DNA of 64,000 bases, from assembly GCF_014648355.1 (NCBI RefSeq), contig NZ_BMQY01000001.1, positions 1,483,715-1,547,714 on the forward strand, given 5' to 3'. Under the pieces are notes generated by a model, which saw only the letters and a list, made by a program, of their open reading frames with translations, was not told the origin of the DNA and ran no database searches. Shown piece by piece: positions 16,894 to 25,512 of this stretch. This stretch comes from Couchioplanes azureus. Its GTDB lineage: Bacteria; Actinomycetota; Actinomycetes; Mycobacteriales; Micromonosporaceae. Both the position numbers and the translations under genes were made by a program. Within the stretch, counting starts at the first letter, position 1, and every line of letters starts with the position of its first letter.

Positions 16894-19800
16894 TCAGCCC
16901 CGGCGCTTCAGGCAGAGGACCTGGGTCTTGTCGCCGGTCGGGTTCAGCACGTAGGGCTGGCCCGGGTCCGAGCACTTCTCCTTCGCGTCGACGATGGCCG
17001 TCACCTCGTACGCCTCGGCGTCACTGCACTTGGCGGTCACGGCCTCGGCACCGTCCCGCTTGACGCAGTCGCCGGTGCTCACGGAGAAACCGCCGGTGTC
17101 CGAACCCCGGGCGATCAGCCACGTGATGCCGAACGTCAGCCCGACCAGCAGACCGGCGCCGAGAATGACACCGAGAAGGACCGGCAGCATCCGTACGTGC
17201 GTCGTCTCGGGCTTGGCCGCCTCGGTGGCCGGCACATCCGGCTGGAACGAGTTGAACCGGTCCTGGTCGGCCTCGTTCTCCCCGGTGCCCGGCCAGCTGG
17301 CCGTCGACTCGGGGTCGGGCGGCATGACCGTGGCCCGGCTGGCCGCGCTCGGGAAAGCGCTGCCCGGCTGCTGCCGGTCCCCGAAAGGCTGCGTCGGATC
17401 CGCCCCCGGCCGTTCCCCGAAGGGCTGCGCCGGGCCCGACCCCGGCCGTTCCCCGAAGGGCTGCATCGAATCTGTCCCCGGCCGCTCGCCGAAAAGCTGC
17501 GTGGCGTCGGCCGCGGGGCGTTCCCCGAAGGGGTGCGTGGCGTCGGATGCCGGGCGTTCCCCGAAGGGCTGGACGGGACTCGGCGCGGCGTAGGCCGCCT
17601 GCGGCCGTTCGCCGAAGGGCTGCGTGGGATTCTGAGGCCGAGCGGAGTAGGGCTGTTCCGGCCCGTGTCCACGGCCCGCGACATCGGTCGTGTGCTCGCT
17701 GTAGTCCTGCGAAGTGATGCCGGCGGCGGGACTTCCCGGCATTCCCGCTACGGCTCCGGGCCTTTCGGACTGTCCGGGCTGATCGGAGTGTCCGGGCCGA
17801 TCCGGCTGCCCGGGCCGATCGGACTGTCCGGGCCGATCGGACTGTCCGGGCCGGCCGCGGCCCGCGATGTCCGTCGTGAACTCGCTGAACGCCGTGGCGC
17901 TGGGGACATCCTGAGCGCCGCCCACTGGTGAACCGGGGGCCGGCGATCCCGGAGCCGGCGGGAACGGCTGGCCCGGGGGCGAAACCCGGGCACTGGCCGA
18001 GGCGCGTCCCGCTACCCGGCCGGACGCGTCCGCGCCGGAGACGGGAGCCGCGCCGAACGGGCCGTCGGCGGGCGAAGTGTGCTCCGGCATTCCCGACGAC
18101 GGGGTGCCGTAGGTGCCGGGCTGGGCCGGTGGAGGGCTGAAGCGGTCCGGCGCCGGCTCTTCGAAGCCACCCGAGGCGGGACCGTCGCCGCTGCTGCCGA
18201 AGGGGCGGTCGTCGCTGGTGTTGCCGAACGGCCGGTCCCCGCTGTGGAACGGGCGGTCGTCGCTCGTGCCGAAGGGGCCGCCCTCGGGGGTCTTGCCGAA
18301 GTCGCCGCCGACCGGGCGGGGGCCGCCGGCCGGGTCGAAGCCGGATCCGGACGCCGGCGGGGTGCCGAACTCCCGTGCGGCAGGTGAGCCGGAGGTGGGC
18401 CGGGCGCCGAAGGGGCCCTCGTCCGCCGGGGAGCCGGAGGTGGGTCGGGGGCCGAAGGGATTGTCTGTGGCCGGGGAACCGGTGGCAGGTCGGGCGCCGA
18501 AGGGGCCGTCGTCTGCCGGGGAGCCGGTCGCGGGCCGGGGGCCGAAGAGGCCCTCGCCGGCCGTGGCGGGCCGGGGGCCGAAGGGCCCCTCCGTGGGTGG
18601 CGTGCCGAACGTGCTCGGCGAGGCCGCACCGTCATCCGCGCCGGACGCCGGGCGAGTGCCGTAGAGGTGTTGACCCTCGGGATCGTCCGAGCCGGCGCTG
18701 CCCGAGGCGGGTGCGGTGCCGAAGCTGTCGCTTGCCGGGGATGCGTCGTCGCGGTCGCCCGGGTTGTCCTGCTCGGGTGCCGGTGCGGGCCGTCCGTAGA
18801 CGCGCGACTGTGCCACGGGCGCCGGCGGAATCTCGTCCGGCTCCACCGGTGCGACACGGCTGGCTACCGGCACGGATGCGCTCGCGGACACCGGACGTGC
18901 CGAACCCTTGGCCGGAGTGGTGCGTTCCGCGCCAGCCTCGGCGGCGCCGCCAGGACGCTCGGCGGAGTCGCGGGGCTGCGGCACCGGCGCGGCCTCGCGG
19001 CCCTGCGGCGGCAGGGCCGAGTCGCGGGTTTGCGGCGGCAGGGCTGACTCGCGGGTTTGCGGCGGCAGGGCTGACTCGCGGGTTTGCGGCGGCAGGGCCG
19101 ACTCGCGGGGCTGCGGCGGCAGGGCCGACTCGCGGGGCTGCGGCATGAACGCGGAGTTGCGCGGTTCGGGTGCCGGTGCGGAGGTGCGGGACTCCAAAGC
19201 CGATGCGGAGTCGCGGGGCTCGGTCGCGACCGGGCCGGCGCCGGGGGTCAAGGACGCGCCGCGTACGCGTTGCGGGTAGCTGGGGGTGTCGGGGCGGCCC
19301 GCGTCCGGTGACTCGAAGGAAGCCCCGGGAACGCGCTGGGGGAATCCGCTCCCGTTCTCCGGCCGGTCGGTCCGGCGGAGAGACGTGTCCTCCCCGGGGG
19401 TGTCGAACGGCTGGCGTGCGGCTTCCGGGGGCGACGAGAACGACGGAGCACGTTCCTCTCGGCGGCCGAAGCTTCCTGTGTCGCCCGAGGAACTGCCTCG
19501 CAGCGGGAAGCTTGCGCCTTCGGGCGCTTGGCCGCGTACGGGAAAACCGGCGCTCTCGGGTGACCCGGCGCGGCCTGGACCGTTGCTCTGGGGCGGCGTG
19601 CCCTCCGGAAGGTCGGTCAGCGTGGCGCCGGGGACGCGGACGCGCTGATCACCGAAGGCGGAGACGCCCGGCGGCCGCCCGGACGACTGCTGATCGTCGG
19701 TCGCCGGGGGGAAGCGCCGGGGCGCGTCGGCGGGCGGGTTCGCCGCGGACCGCACGGGGGTGAAGCCGTTGAACTCGCCGACCGGGCCGGCGAGCGGACC

Positions 19801-20544
19801 TCCCGCGACGCCGGGGGAGCGCTGGGGAAGCTGACCGCCCTGTGCCTGACGGTACGGGTGCGGCTCGAACGGATTGGCCTCGCGGGACGGCTGTGCGGAT
19901 GGCGGCGGCGCCCATGCCGAGTGCTGCTCGGCCTGGCCGGACGGGCTCTGCGGGGCGGCCGGCGGGAACGCGCCGGGCGGCTGCGGGGCGGCCGGCGGGA
20001 ACACGCCGGGCGGCTGCGGGGCGGGCGGCTGCTGGCCGGAGCCGCGCGGCGCCTGGGAGTTGCGGGTGGGCAGGGCCGGGTCGGACGCCTGCGGCATGTC
20101 CCGCGCGGATCCCGGCGGGGAAGCGAACTGGGCGGCTCCGGGGCCGAACACCGGACCCTGTGCCGCCGGGGGCTGCCCGGCCGGGGGCACCGCGGGAACC
20201 ACGAACGGTGAGCCGCCGTTCGGCGTGGCGTGCGGCGGCGGCGCGTACGCACTGGGCAACGAGTCCTGGGCGTGCGGATACGACGGCCCGGCTTCGGGCG
20301 CGCCGGGTTGCGCGCCGGCCGGCGGGAATGCGCCGGGCTGGGAAGCTGCCGGCGGGAACGTGCCGGGCTGGGAAGCTGCCGGCGGGAACGTGCCCGGCGG
20401 GGACACGTCCGGCGGGAAGCCGGCGGGCAGGGAGGCATCCGGCGGGAAGGCTCCCGCGGGGAGGCCGTCGGTGCCGAACGGCTCGGTGCCGCCGCCCGAC
20501 GTGGCCCCCGGCTGGCGACCGGCTTGCTGGCCCTCGGACGTCAT
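16894..20544 (-). CDS. Giant disordered proline-rich membrane protein with LppU/SCO3897-like C-terminus
   Basis: 1,216 residues from ATG 20544, which has a GGAGG Shine-Dalgarno ahead of it. Residues 1-1110 are Pro/Gly/Ser-rich and full of short repeats: FPPAASQPG, RESALPPQT, FGPRPATGSPAD, RPGQSD and PFGERP. Near 1119-1144 there is one membrane helix (VLLGVILGAGLLVGLTFGI), followed by a 70-residue extracytoplasmic domain with four cysteines (STGDCVKRDG, AKCSDAEAY, KCSDPGQPY, LCLKRRG) like the LppU/SCO3897 family. The long N-terminal part is thus cytoplasmic. Function unknown; repeat copy number probably varies between strains. Confidence 0.78.
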   Translation of the reverse strand: MTSEGQQAGRQPGATSGGGTEPFGTDGLPAGAFPPDASLPAGFPPDVSPPGTFPPAASQPGTFPPAASQPGAFPPAGAQPGAPEAGPSYPHAQDSLPSAYAPPPHATPNGGSPFVVPAVPPAGQPPAAQGPVFGPGAAQFASPPGSARDMPQASDPALPTRNSQAPRGSGQQPPAPQPPGVFPPAAPQPPGAFPPAAPQSPSGQAEQHSAWAPPPSAQPSREANPFEPHPYRQAQGGQLPQRSPGVAGGPLAGPVGEFNGFTPVRSAANPPADAPRRFPPATDDQQSSGRPPGVSAFGDQRVRVPGATLTDLPEGTPPQSNGPGRAGSPESAGFPVRGQAPEGASFPLRGSSSGDTGSFGRREERAPSFSSPPEAARQPFDTPGEDTSLRRTDRPENGSGFPQRVPGASFESPDAGRPDTPSYPQRVRGASLTPGAGPVATEPRDSASALESRTSAPAPEPRNSAFMPQPRESALPPQPRESALPPQTRESALPPQTRESALPPQTRDSALPPQGREAAPVPQPRDSAERPGGAAEAGAERTTPAKGSARPVSASASVPVASRVAPVEPDEIPPAPVAQSRVYGRPAPAPEQDNPGDRDDASPASDSFGTAPASGSAGSDDPEGQHLYGTRPASGADDGAASPSTFGTPPTEGPFGPRPATAGEGLFGPRPATGSPADDGPFGARPATGSPATDNPFGPRPTSGSPADEGPFGARPTSGSPAAREFGTPPASGSGFDPAGGPRPVGGDFGKTPEGGPFGTSDDRPFHSGDRPFGNTSDDRPFGSSGDGPASGGFEEPAPDRFSPPPAQPGTYGTPSSGMPEHTSPADGPFGAAPVSGADASGRVAGRASASARVSPPGQPFPPAPGSPAPGSPVGGAQDVPSATAFSEFTTDIAGRGRPGQSDRPGQSDRPGQPDRPGHSDQPGQSERPGAVAGMPGSPAAGITSQDYSEHTTDVAGRGHGPEQPYSARPQNPTQPFGERPQAAYAAPSPVQPFGERPASDATHPFGERPAADATQLFGERPGTDSMQPFGERPGSGPAQPFGERPGADPTQPFGDRQQPGSAFPSAASRATVMPPDPESTASWPGTGENEADQDRFNSFQPDVPATEAAKPETTHVRMLPVLLGVILGAGLLVGLTFGITWLIARGSDTGGFSVSTGDCVKRDGAEAVTAKCSDAEAYEVTAIVDAKEKCSDPGQPYVLNPTGDKTQVLCLKRRG
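18990..19150. repeat. 27-bp coding repeats (RESALPPQT units)
   Basis: About six consecutive nine-codon units within the giant disordered protein, the best conserved reading cgggtttgcggcggcagggc around 19026-19100. Near-identical DNA copies suggest recent slippage. Confidence 0.65.
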
Positions 20545-21168
20545 ATCCGCCTCCTCCATGACTGTCGGCCGTGCCACCCTACGCACGGACGCGGCCGACT
20601 TGTAGAGCTGGGCGTGACCCCGGCCGTCGCCCCGGCCGGCCGAGCCCGGGCGGATGACCGTGCCCAACCGTACCGGTCGCGGACGACTGCCGGAATCCCG
20701 GTGTACGCCGTCCGGAGCGCGTCACGTGCCGGGAGACCACCGAACGTGATCATGCACACGCCGATCGGCGGCGGCGCCGCGGGTTCGGAGGATTGTCCTA
20801 AGAGTCGGATTCATCCTGGGGGAATGTGGCTCACCGCCGGCGTCCTATCAGGAGGCACGTGCGCTGCCGGCGGTCGGGCCTTGACCGTTATCGCCCGTCC
20901 ACGAGCCGGGATGCGACAAAGCCCCGACCGGCAAGCCGGTCGGGGCTTTGTGCGCGTCTCCGATCTGCGAGGCGATCGGAGACGCTGTGGGTTGGGACGG
21001 AGGTTGTCCCACTGAGGGCGCACCTCCCGCTGGCGGGCGGGAAGGCGGCCCGGAGTCGGGCGGTCGGGTCGTCCGGTCGAGCGAGCGACGAGCGGACGGC
21101 CCGGAGCCGGGCGGACGGGCGGTCCCGGACGCGAGCGGACGGAGACCGGGCGTCGACGCCCGACGGGA
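20545..21168. other. 620-bp region with two hairpins, no convincing gene
   Basis: Holds the promoter of the giant protein and a pair of strong stem-loops (20916-20951 and 20954-20985). The segment 21040-21160 is a run of loosely repeated GGACGGCCCGGAGCCGGGCG-like sequence. I see no gene I would defend. A transcript ending at the plus-strand side of the hairpins cannot be excluded. Confidence 0.5.
20916..20985 (-). terminator. Tandem bidirectional terminator hairpins
   Basis: Hairpin one: a 17-nt arm 20916-20932 starting ACAAAGCCCCG pairs with 20935-20951 ending CGGGGCTTTGT. Hairpin two: GCGTCTCCGATC (20954-20965) pairs perfectly with GATCGGAGACGC (20974-20985). They lie back to back downstream of the 45-residue gene and act before the giant protein gene. 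Confidence 0.75.
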
Positions 21169-21306
21169 TCAGAAGACGCGCTGCTGCGCGAAGATGGCGA
21201 TCTCGTTACGCATGGACTGCGTCGGGGCCGCCCGCCACGCCCGGTCGATGGCACGGGCCTCGCGCTTGGCGAGCCGGCGGCTACGAATGCGGTCGAGGGT
21301 GCTCAT
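21169..21306 (-). CDS. Conserved small basic protein, unknown
   Basis: 45 residues: MSTLDRIRSRRLAKREARA, then RAWRAAPTQSMRNEIAIFAQ. A Shine-Dalgarno (GGGGAGAT) lies about 9 nt ahead of ATG 21306. It resembles a family of very short helical, arginine-rich proteins widespread in actinomycetes, often annotated as hypothetical. Not co-transcribed with the E2 gene, because a hairpin (21427-21449) lies between. Confidence 0.68.
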   Translation of the reverse strand: MSTLDRIRSRRLAKREARAIDRAWRAAPTQSMRNEIAIFAQQRVF

Positions 21307-21426
21307 GACGGTTTCATCTCCCCTGGCCTTGTGGGCCTCGTCGGTGGTCGCCTGTGGTCCGGCGCTGAATCCATTTAACCGCGCCGGACCGCAGGCTGCC
21401 AACGAATCATGGGGTGATCCCGCTTA

Positions 21427-21449
21427 CCCACCTAAGAATCTAAGGTGGG
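21427..21449 (-). terminator. Terminator of the E1-E2 dehydrogenase operon
   Basis: CCCACCT (21427-21433) pairs with AGGTGGG (21443-21449). It begins 20 bp beyond the E2 stop codon at 21470. Confidence 0.6.
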
Positions 21450-21469
21450 GTGGTCGCCCTGCCGAATAA

Positions 21470-22969
21470 CTACGTCCAGGAGAGAAGCGCGCCCTCCGGG
21501 TCCTCCAGGAAGCTGCCGATGTCGCGCAGGAACTTGGAGCCGAGCTCGCCGTCCACGATTCGGTGGTCGAACGAGAGACCCAGCGTGGTGACCTGACGGA
21601 TCTTGATCTTCCCCTTGTGCACCCACGGCATCGGGCGGATCGCCCCGAAGCAGAGGATCGCCGACTCGCCGGGCGGCAGGATCGGCGTGCCCGTGTCGAC
21701 GCCGAAGACCCCGACATTGGTGATGGAGAAGGTGCCACCGGACATGTCGGCAGGCGGCGTCTTGCCCGACTTGGCCACCTGCACCAGGCCGTTCAGCTCC
21801 TCGGCCAGTTCCCGCAGGGTGAGCCGGCCGGCGTCCTTGACGTTCGGCACGATCAGCCCGCGGGGCGTCGCGGCGGCGATCCCGAGGTTGACGTAGTCCT
21901 TGACGACGATCTCGTTGGTCTGGCCCGACCAGGTCGAGTTGATCATCGGGTGACGCTTGATGGCCAGCAGCACGGCCTTGGCCACGAAGAGCAGCGGAGA
22001 GACCCGCACGTCGCGGAACTCGGGCCGGCTCTTGAGCCGCTCCAGCGACTTCATCGACCGGGTCACGTCGACGGTGAGGAACTCCGTGACGTGCGGTGCG
22101 GTGAACGCCGACGCCACCATGTTCTCGGCCGTGAGCTTCCGGACGCCCTTGATCGGGATCCGCTGTTCGCGCGAGGCGTCGAACACCGCCGGCGCCGCCG
22201 TCACCGTCGCCGCCGCACCGTTGACGGGCGCGGCAGCCGCGGAAGAAGCGGCCGCGGCGTGCACGTCATCGCGCGTGACCGACCCCAGCGGACCGGTTCC
22301 GACCAGCGAGAACAGGTCGACCCCGAGGTCCTTGGCGAGCTTGCGCACGGGCGGCTTGGCGAGCACAGGCCCACCGGCGCGCCCAGCGCCCATCGGAGCC
22401 GGAGCCACGGGAGCCGGAGCCACCGGAGCCGGAGCCACGGGAGCCGGAGCCACCGGAGCGGGCGCCACCGGAGCCGGTGTGACGGCAGCGGAAGCGGCCG
22501 TACCCGTGCGGGCCCGGCGCTTGGCGGTCACCGTGCGCGGGCCGTACCCGACCAGCACCGCCGTGCGACCGCCCGGAGCCGGACCACCGATGAGACCGGG
22601 CTCGACCGCGCCCTCCTCGGGCGCGACCTCCACCGCGGCCAGCGACTCGGCCGACGGCTCCGGCATGGTCGGCCCGGCGGCCGGGCCGGACCCGGACGCG
22701 TCCTCGGGCAGCGGGCCCGCGGAGGGATCGGTGTCGATCGCGACGATCGGCGCGCCGACCTCCACGGTCGTTCCCGCCTCGTGGAAGATGCGGGTCACGA
22801 CCCCGCCCCACTTGGCCGGGATCTCGACCGCGGCCTTGGCCGTCTCGACCTCGACGATCGGCTGGTTCAGCTCGATCGTGTCGCCGACCTTGACCAGCCA
22901 GGCGAGGATCTCGCCCTCGGTCAGGCCCTCGCCGAGGTCGGGCAGGGTGAATTCCTTGATTCGCGACAT
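21470..22969 (-). CDS. bkdC: 2-oxoacid dehydrogenase E2 (dihydrolipoamide acyltransferase)
   Basis: 499 residues from ATG 22969 (MSRIKEFTLPDLGEGLTEGE). Residues 1-80 are the lipoyl domain with acceptor Lys45 in VETAKAAVE. Next comes a flexible linker with five-residue VAPAP repeats, then the E1/E3-binding domain (PVRKLAKDLGVDL), and the acyltransferase domain ending in the catalytic SFDHRIVDGELG. It transfers the acyl group from E1 to coenzyme A. It lies 5 bp after the E1-beta gene. Branched-chain oxoacids are the likely substrate by resemblance to mycobacterial BkdC, but pyruvate is possible. Confidence 0.88.
   Translation of the reverse strand: MSRIKEFTLPDLGEGLTEGEILAWLVKVGDTIELNQPIVEVETAKAAVEIPAKWGGVVTRIFHEAGTTVEVGAPIVAIDTDPSAGPLPEDASGSGPAAGPTMPEPSAESLAAVEVAPEEGAVEPGLIGGPAPGGRTAVLVGYGPRTVTAKRRARTGTAASAAVTPAPVAPAPVAPAPVAPAPVAPAPVAPAPMGAGRAGGPVLAKPPVRKLAKDLGVDLFSLVGTGPLGSVTRDDVHAAAASSAAAAPVNGAAATVTAAPAVFDASREQRIPIKGVRKLTAENMVASAFTAPHVTEFLTVDVTRSMKSLERLKSRPEFRDVRVSPLLFVAKAVLLAIKRHPMINSTWSGQTNEIVVKDYVNLGIAAATPRGLIVPNVKDAGRLTLRELAEELNGLVQVAKSGKTPPADMSGGTFSITNVGVFGVDTGTPILPPGESAILCFGAIRPMPWVHKGKIKIRQVTTLGLSFDHRIVDGELGSKFLRDIGSFLEDPEGALLSWT
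22385..22480. repeat. 15-bp coding repeats (VAPAP linker) in E2
   Basis: About six near-identical copies of a GGAGCCGGAGCCACG-like unit encode the flexible APAPV linker between the lipoyl and peripheral-binding domains. Confidence 0.75.
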
Positions 22970-22974
22970 CGCCG

Positions 22975-23961
22975 TCACCAGCCGAAGGAACGGTCGACGG
23001 CGTCCAGGACGCGGTCCAGATCGGGGAGGTACTCCTCCTCGACGCGGGCCGCCGGGTACGGCGTGTCGTAGCCCGTCACGCGCAGGACCGGCGCCTCGAG
23101 GGAGTAGAAGCACTCCTCGGTGATCCGGGCGGCGATCTCCGCACCCAGGCCGACGTTGCCCGGCGCCTCGTGGACCACCACGGCACGGCCCGTCTTGCGG
23201 ATCGACGCGTAGACCGGGTCGAGGTCCAGCGGGGAGAGCGTGCGCAGGTCGATGACCTCGAGGTTGCGGCCGTCCTCCGCGGCGGCCGTGGCGGCGTCGA
23301 GCGCCACCCGGACCATCGGGCCGTAGGCGATCAGCGTCGCGTCGGTGCCCTCGCGGGCCACCCGGGAGGCGTGCAGCGGGTACGCGCCGGCCAGGTCGAT
23401 GTCGAGGTCGACCTCGCCCTTCTCCCAGTAGCGGCGCTTCGGCTCGAAGAACACGACCGGGTCGTCGGAGGCGATCGCCTGCTGGATCATCACGTACGCG
23501 TCCGCGGGGTTCGCGCAGGTGACGACCTTGAGGCCGGCGGTGTGCGCGAAGTACGCCTCGGGCGACTCGGAGTGGTGCTCGACCGCGCCGATGCCACCGC
23601 CGTACGGGATGCGGATGACGATCGGGATGCGCACCTTGCCCATCGAGCGGTAGTACATCTTCGCGACCTGGGCGACGATCTGGTTGTACGCCGGGAAGAC
23701 GAAACCGTCGAACTGGATCTCGCACACCGGCCGGTAGCCGCGGATGGCGAGGCCGACCGCCGTGCCGACGATGCCGGCCTCGGCCAGCGGGCTGTCGATG
23801 ACCCGGTCCTCGCCGAAGTCCTTCTGCAGGCCGTCGGTGATCCGGAAGACGCCGCCCAGCTTGCCGACGTCCTCGCCCATGATGACGACCTTGGAGTCGT
23901 TCTCCAGAGCACGGCGCAAGCCGTGGTTGAGGGCCTTGCCCAGAGTGATCGTCTCGGCCAT
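22975..23961 (-). CDS. bkdB: 2-oxoacid dehydrogenase E1 component, beta subunit
   Basis: 328 residues starting MAETITLGKALNHGLRRAL. Family signatures are VIMGEDVGKLGGVFRITDGL, FVFPAYNQIVAQVAK, IVIRIPYGGGIGAVEHHSES and EVIDLRTLSPLDLD. It forms the thiamine-diphosphate heterotetramer with E1-alpha and reductively acylates E2. Its ATG overlaps the E1-alpha stop by one base (ATGA), indicating translational coupling; E2 starts 5 bp later. Confidence 0.92.
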   Translation of the reverse strand: MAETITLGKALNHGLRRALENDSKVVIMGEDVGKLGGVFRITDGLQKDFGEDRVIDSPLAEAGIVGTAVGLAIRGYRPVCEIQFDGFVFPAYNQIVAQVAKMYYRSMGKVRIPIVIRIPYGGGIGAVEHHSESPEAYFAHTAGLKVVTCANPADAYVMIQQAIASDDPVVFFEPKRRYWEKGEVDLDIDLAGAYPLHASRVAREGTDATLIAYGPMVRVALDAATAAAEDGRNLEVIDLRTLSPLDLDPVYASIRKTGRAVVVHEAPGNVGLGAEIAARITEECFYSLEAPVLRVTGYDTPYPAARVEEEYLPDLDRVLDAVDRSFGW

Positions 23962-25100
23962 CAGTGGGCGCTCCCCTCGAACGACGCCTGGTACTCGGCG
24001 AACTGCTTGCGCTGCGCGTCGACCTCGGGCGAACCGTTCGGGTAGACGTGGTCGAACATGGTGACCGGCTGCGGGTCCGGCATGGCGAGCACCCGCTCGC
24101 GCAGGTCGAGGGCCAGCGTGCGGGCGGCCTCGTCGACCTCGCCGAAGAACGCGTCGTCGGCCAGCTGCTGCTTGGTCAGGAACGCCTTCATGCGGCTGAT
24201 CGGGTCCTTCGCCTTCCAGGACTCGACCTCGCTGGCGATGCGGTAGCGGGTCGGGTCGTCGGAGCTGGTGTGCGCGCCCATCCGGTAGGTGTAGGCCTCG
24301 ATCAGCGTCGGGCCCTGACCGTTGCGGGCGTTGTCCAGCGCCGCCCGGGTCACCGCGAAGGTGGCCAGCACGTCGTTGCCGTCGATCCGGATGCCGGGGA
24401 AGCCGAAGCCGTCGGCCCGCCGGTAGAGCGGGATGCGCGTCTGCCGTTCGAGCGGCTCCGAGATCGCGTACTGGTTGTTCTGGCAGAAGAAGACGATCGG
24501 CGCGTTGAACACGCCGGACCAGACGAACGACTCGTTGACCTCGCCCTGGCTGGTGGCGCCGTCACCGAAGTACGCGATGACCGCCTCGCCGTCGGGGCCG
24601 CCGGTCTTGCCGTCCATGGTCACGCCCATGGCGTAGCCGGTCGCGTGCAGGGTCTGCGAGCCGATGACGATCGTGTAGCCGTTGAACTTGTACTTGTTCG
24701 CGTCCCAGCCGCCCTGGTCGACACCGCGGAACAGGCCGAACGGCATGATCGGGTCGATGCCCCGGGTGTAGAGGACGCCGTGCTCCCGGTAGGTCGGGAA
24801 GGCCATGTCCTGCGGGCGCAGCGCGCGCCCGGAGCCCACCTGCGCGGCCTCCTGGCCCAGCAGGCTGGCCCAGATGCCCAGCTCGCCCTGCCGCTGCAGG
24901 GCGGTGGCCTCGGCGTCGAGGCGCCGCACCGTGACGAGGTCCTTGTAGAGCTCGCGGTACTCGTCGTCGGTGAAGTCGACGGAGTACGTGGCGCCGTCCG
25001 CCGTGGTGACGCTGTCGATCCGCTCCCCGTCGGGGGTGAGCAGTTGAACGAAACCGCCGGCCGGGGCGTCTACCCCGACTTCGCTTTCGCCGTTCGCCAT
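23961..25100 (-). CDS. bkdA: 2-oxoacid dehydrogenase E1 component, alpha subunit
   Basis: 379 residues from ATG 25100, preceded by GGAGAC. The thiamine-diphosphate motif is GDGATSQGEVNESFVWSGVF...NNQYAI; other landmarks are RRLDAEATALQRQGELG, FPTYREHGVLYTRG and YRMGAHTSSDDP. Together with E1-beta it decarboxylates a branched-chain 2-oxoacid or pyruvate. First gene of a three-gene operon whose E3 (lipoamide dehydrogenase) is encoded elsewhere. A palindrome of Lrp/AsnC type lies 265 bp upstream. Confidence 0.92.
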   Translation of the reverse strand: MANGESEVGVDAPAGGFVQLLTPDGERIDSVTTADGATYSVDFTDDEYRELYKDLVTVRRLDAEATALQRQGELGIWASLLGQEAAQVGSGRALRPQDMAFPTYREHGVLYTRGIDPIMPFGLFRGVDQGGWDANKYKFNGYTIVIGSQTLHATGYAMGVTMDGKTGGPDGEAVIAYFGDGATSQGEVNESFVWSGVFNAPIVFFCQNNQYAISEPLERQTRIPLYRRADGFGFPGIRIDGNDVLATFAVTRAALDNARNGQGPTLIEAYTYRMGAHTSSDDPTRYRIASEVESWKAKDPISRMKAFLTKQQLADDAFFGEVDEAARTLALDLRERVLAMPDPQPVTMFDHVYPNGSPEVDAQRKQFAEYQASFEGSAH

Positions 25101-25364
25101 CCGTGTCTCCCTGTTTCATCTCTGCGCCCACGGCGGGTGTTGCCCGTCCGCGCGGCTGACCGCTGGTACGCCGCGCCTGGCCGGGTGAGGTTCCGCGCGG
25201 TTTGGTCGGCGGGTCTCGACCCGGCCGGGGAGTGACGGCCCCGACCGCGCCCCGCCGGTCGGCGGGGGGCGACGGCGGCGCCGTCGCCCCCATCCTCGCA
25301 GAGAACGTGAGTGGCGCCACACGTCAGGTCGATCACAGATCCGAAAAACCTCGCCGAGTAATCG

Positions 25365-25382
25365 TTGCCCAAATTTGTCCAA
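25365..25382. promoter_or_regulatory. Lrp/AsnC-like operator palindrome
   Basis: TTGCCCAAATTTGTCCAA has perfect symmetry in the form TTG-N3-AAATTT-N3-CAA, the architecture of Lrp/AsnC-family sites. Branched-chain dehydrogenase operons in actinomycetes are known targets of an Lrp-type BkdR. It could serve either divergent gene; no regulator gene is adjacent. Confidence 0.55.
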
Positions 25383-25456
25383 ATAAGTGGTTTTCGTACC
25401 GTCACTTCCGTCTGAACGGACGATTCTCGCCGCTGCCCAACGGCGCATCCGTCGTT

Positions 25457-25502
25457 CTCCCCAGCAGCTGAGAGATCCACGTGGATCTTCGACTCTGGGG
25501 AG
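25457..25502 (+). promoter_or_regulatory. Leader hairpin sequestering the Shine-Dalgarno
   Basis: CTCCCCAG (25457-25464) is exactly complementary to CTGGGGAG (25495-25502), which contains most of the ribosome site GGGGAGG (25497-25503) of the gene starting at GTG 25513. Inside lies a perfect 16-bp palindrome, AGATCCACGTGGATCT (25473-25488). The RNA can fold into a two-tier stem that hides the ribosome site. Confidence 0.5.
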
Positions 25503-25512
25503 GGTGCCGGCC

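Larger units (their letters stand above)
25101..25512. other. Intergenic control region between E1-alpha and the repeat protein
   Basis: 412 bp between divergent genes. It contains an AT-rich segment (25320-25400), an Lrp-like palindrome (25365-25382) and a hairpin that covers the ribosome site of the rightward gene (25457-25502). No gene is seen. Confidence 0.6.

Noticed and set aside
20541..20759. 72-residue reverse frame upstream of the giant protein
   Set aside because: It covers the promoter and ribosome site of the giant gene and shows no conserved features.
21470..25100. Biosynthetic gene cluster around the E1-E2 operon
   Set aside because: No synthase, tailoring or transporter genes occur; it is primary metabolism.
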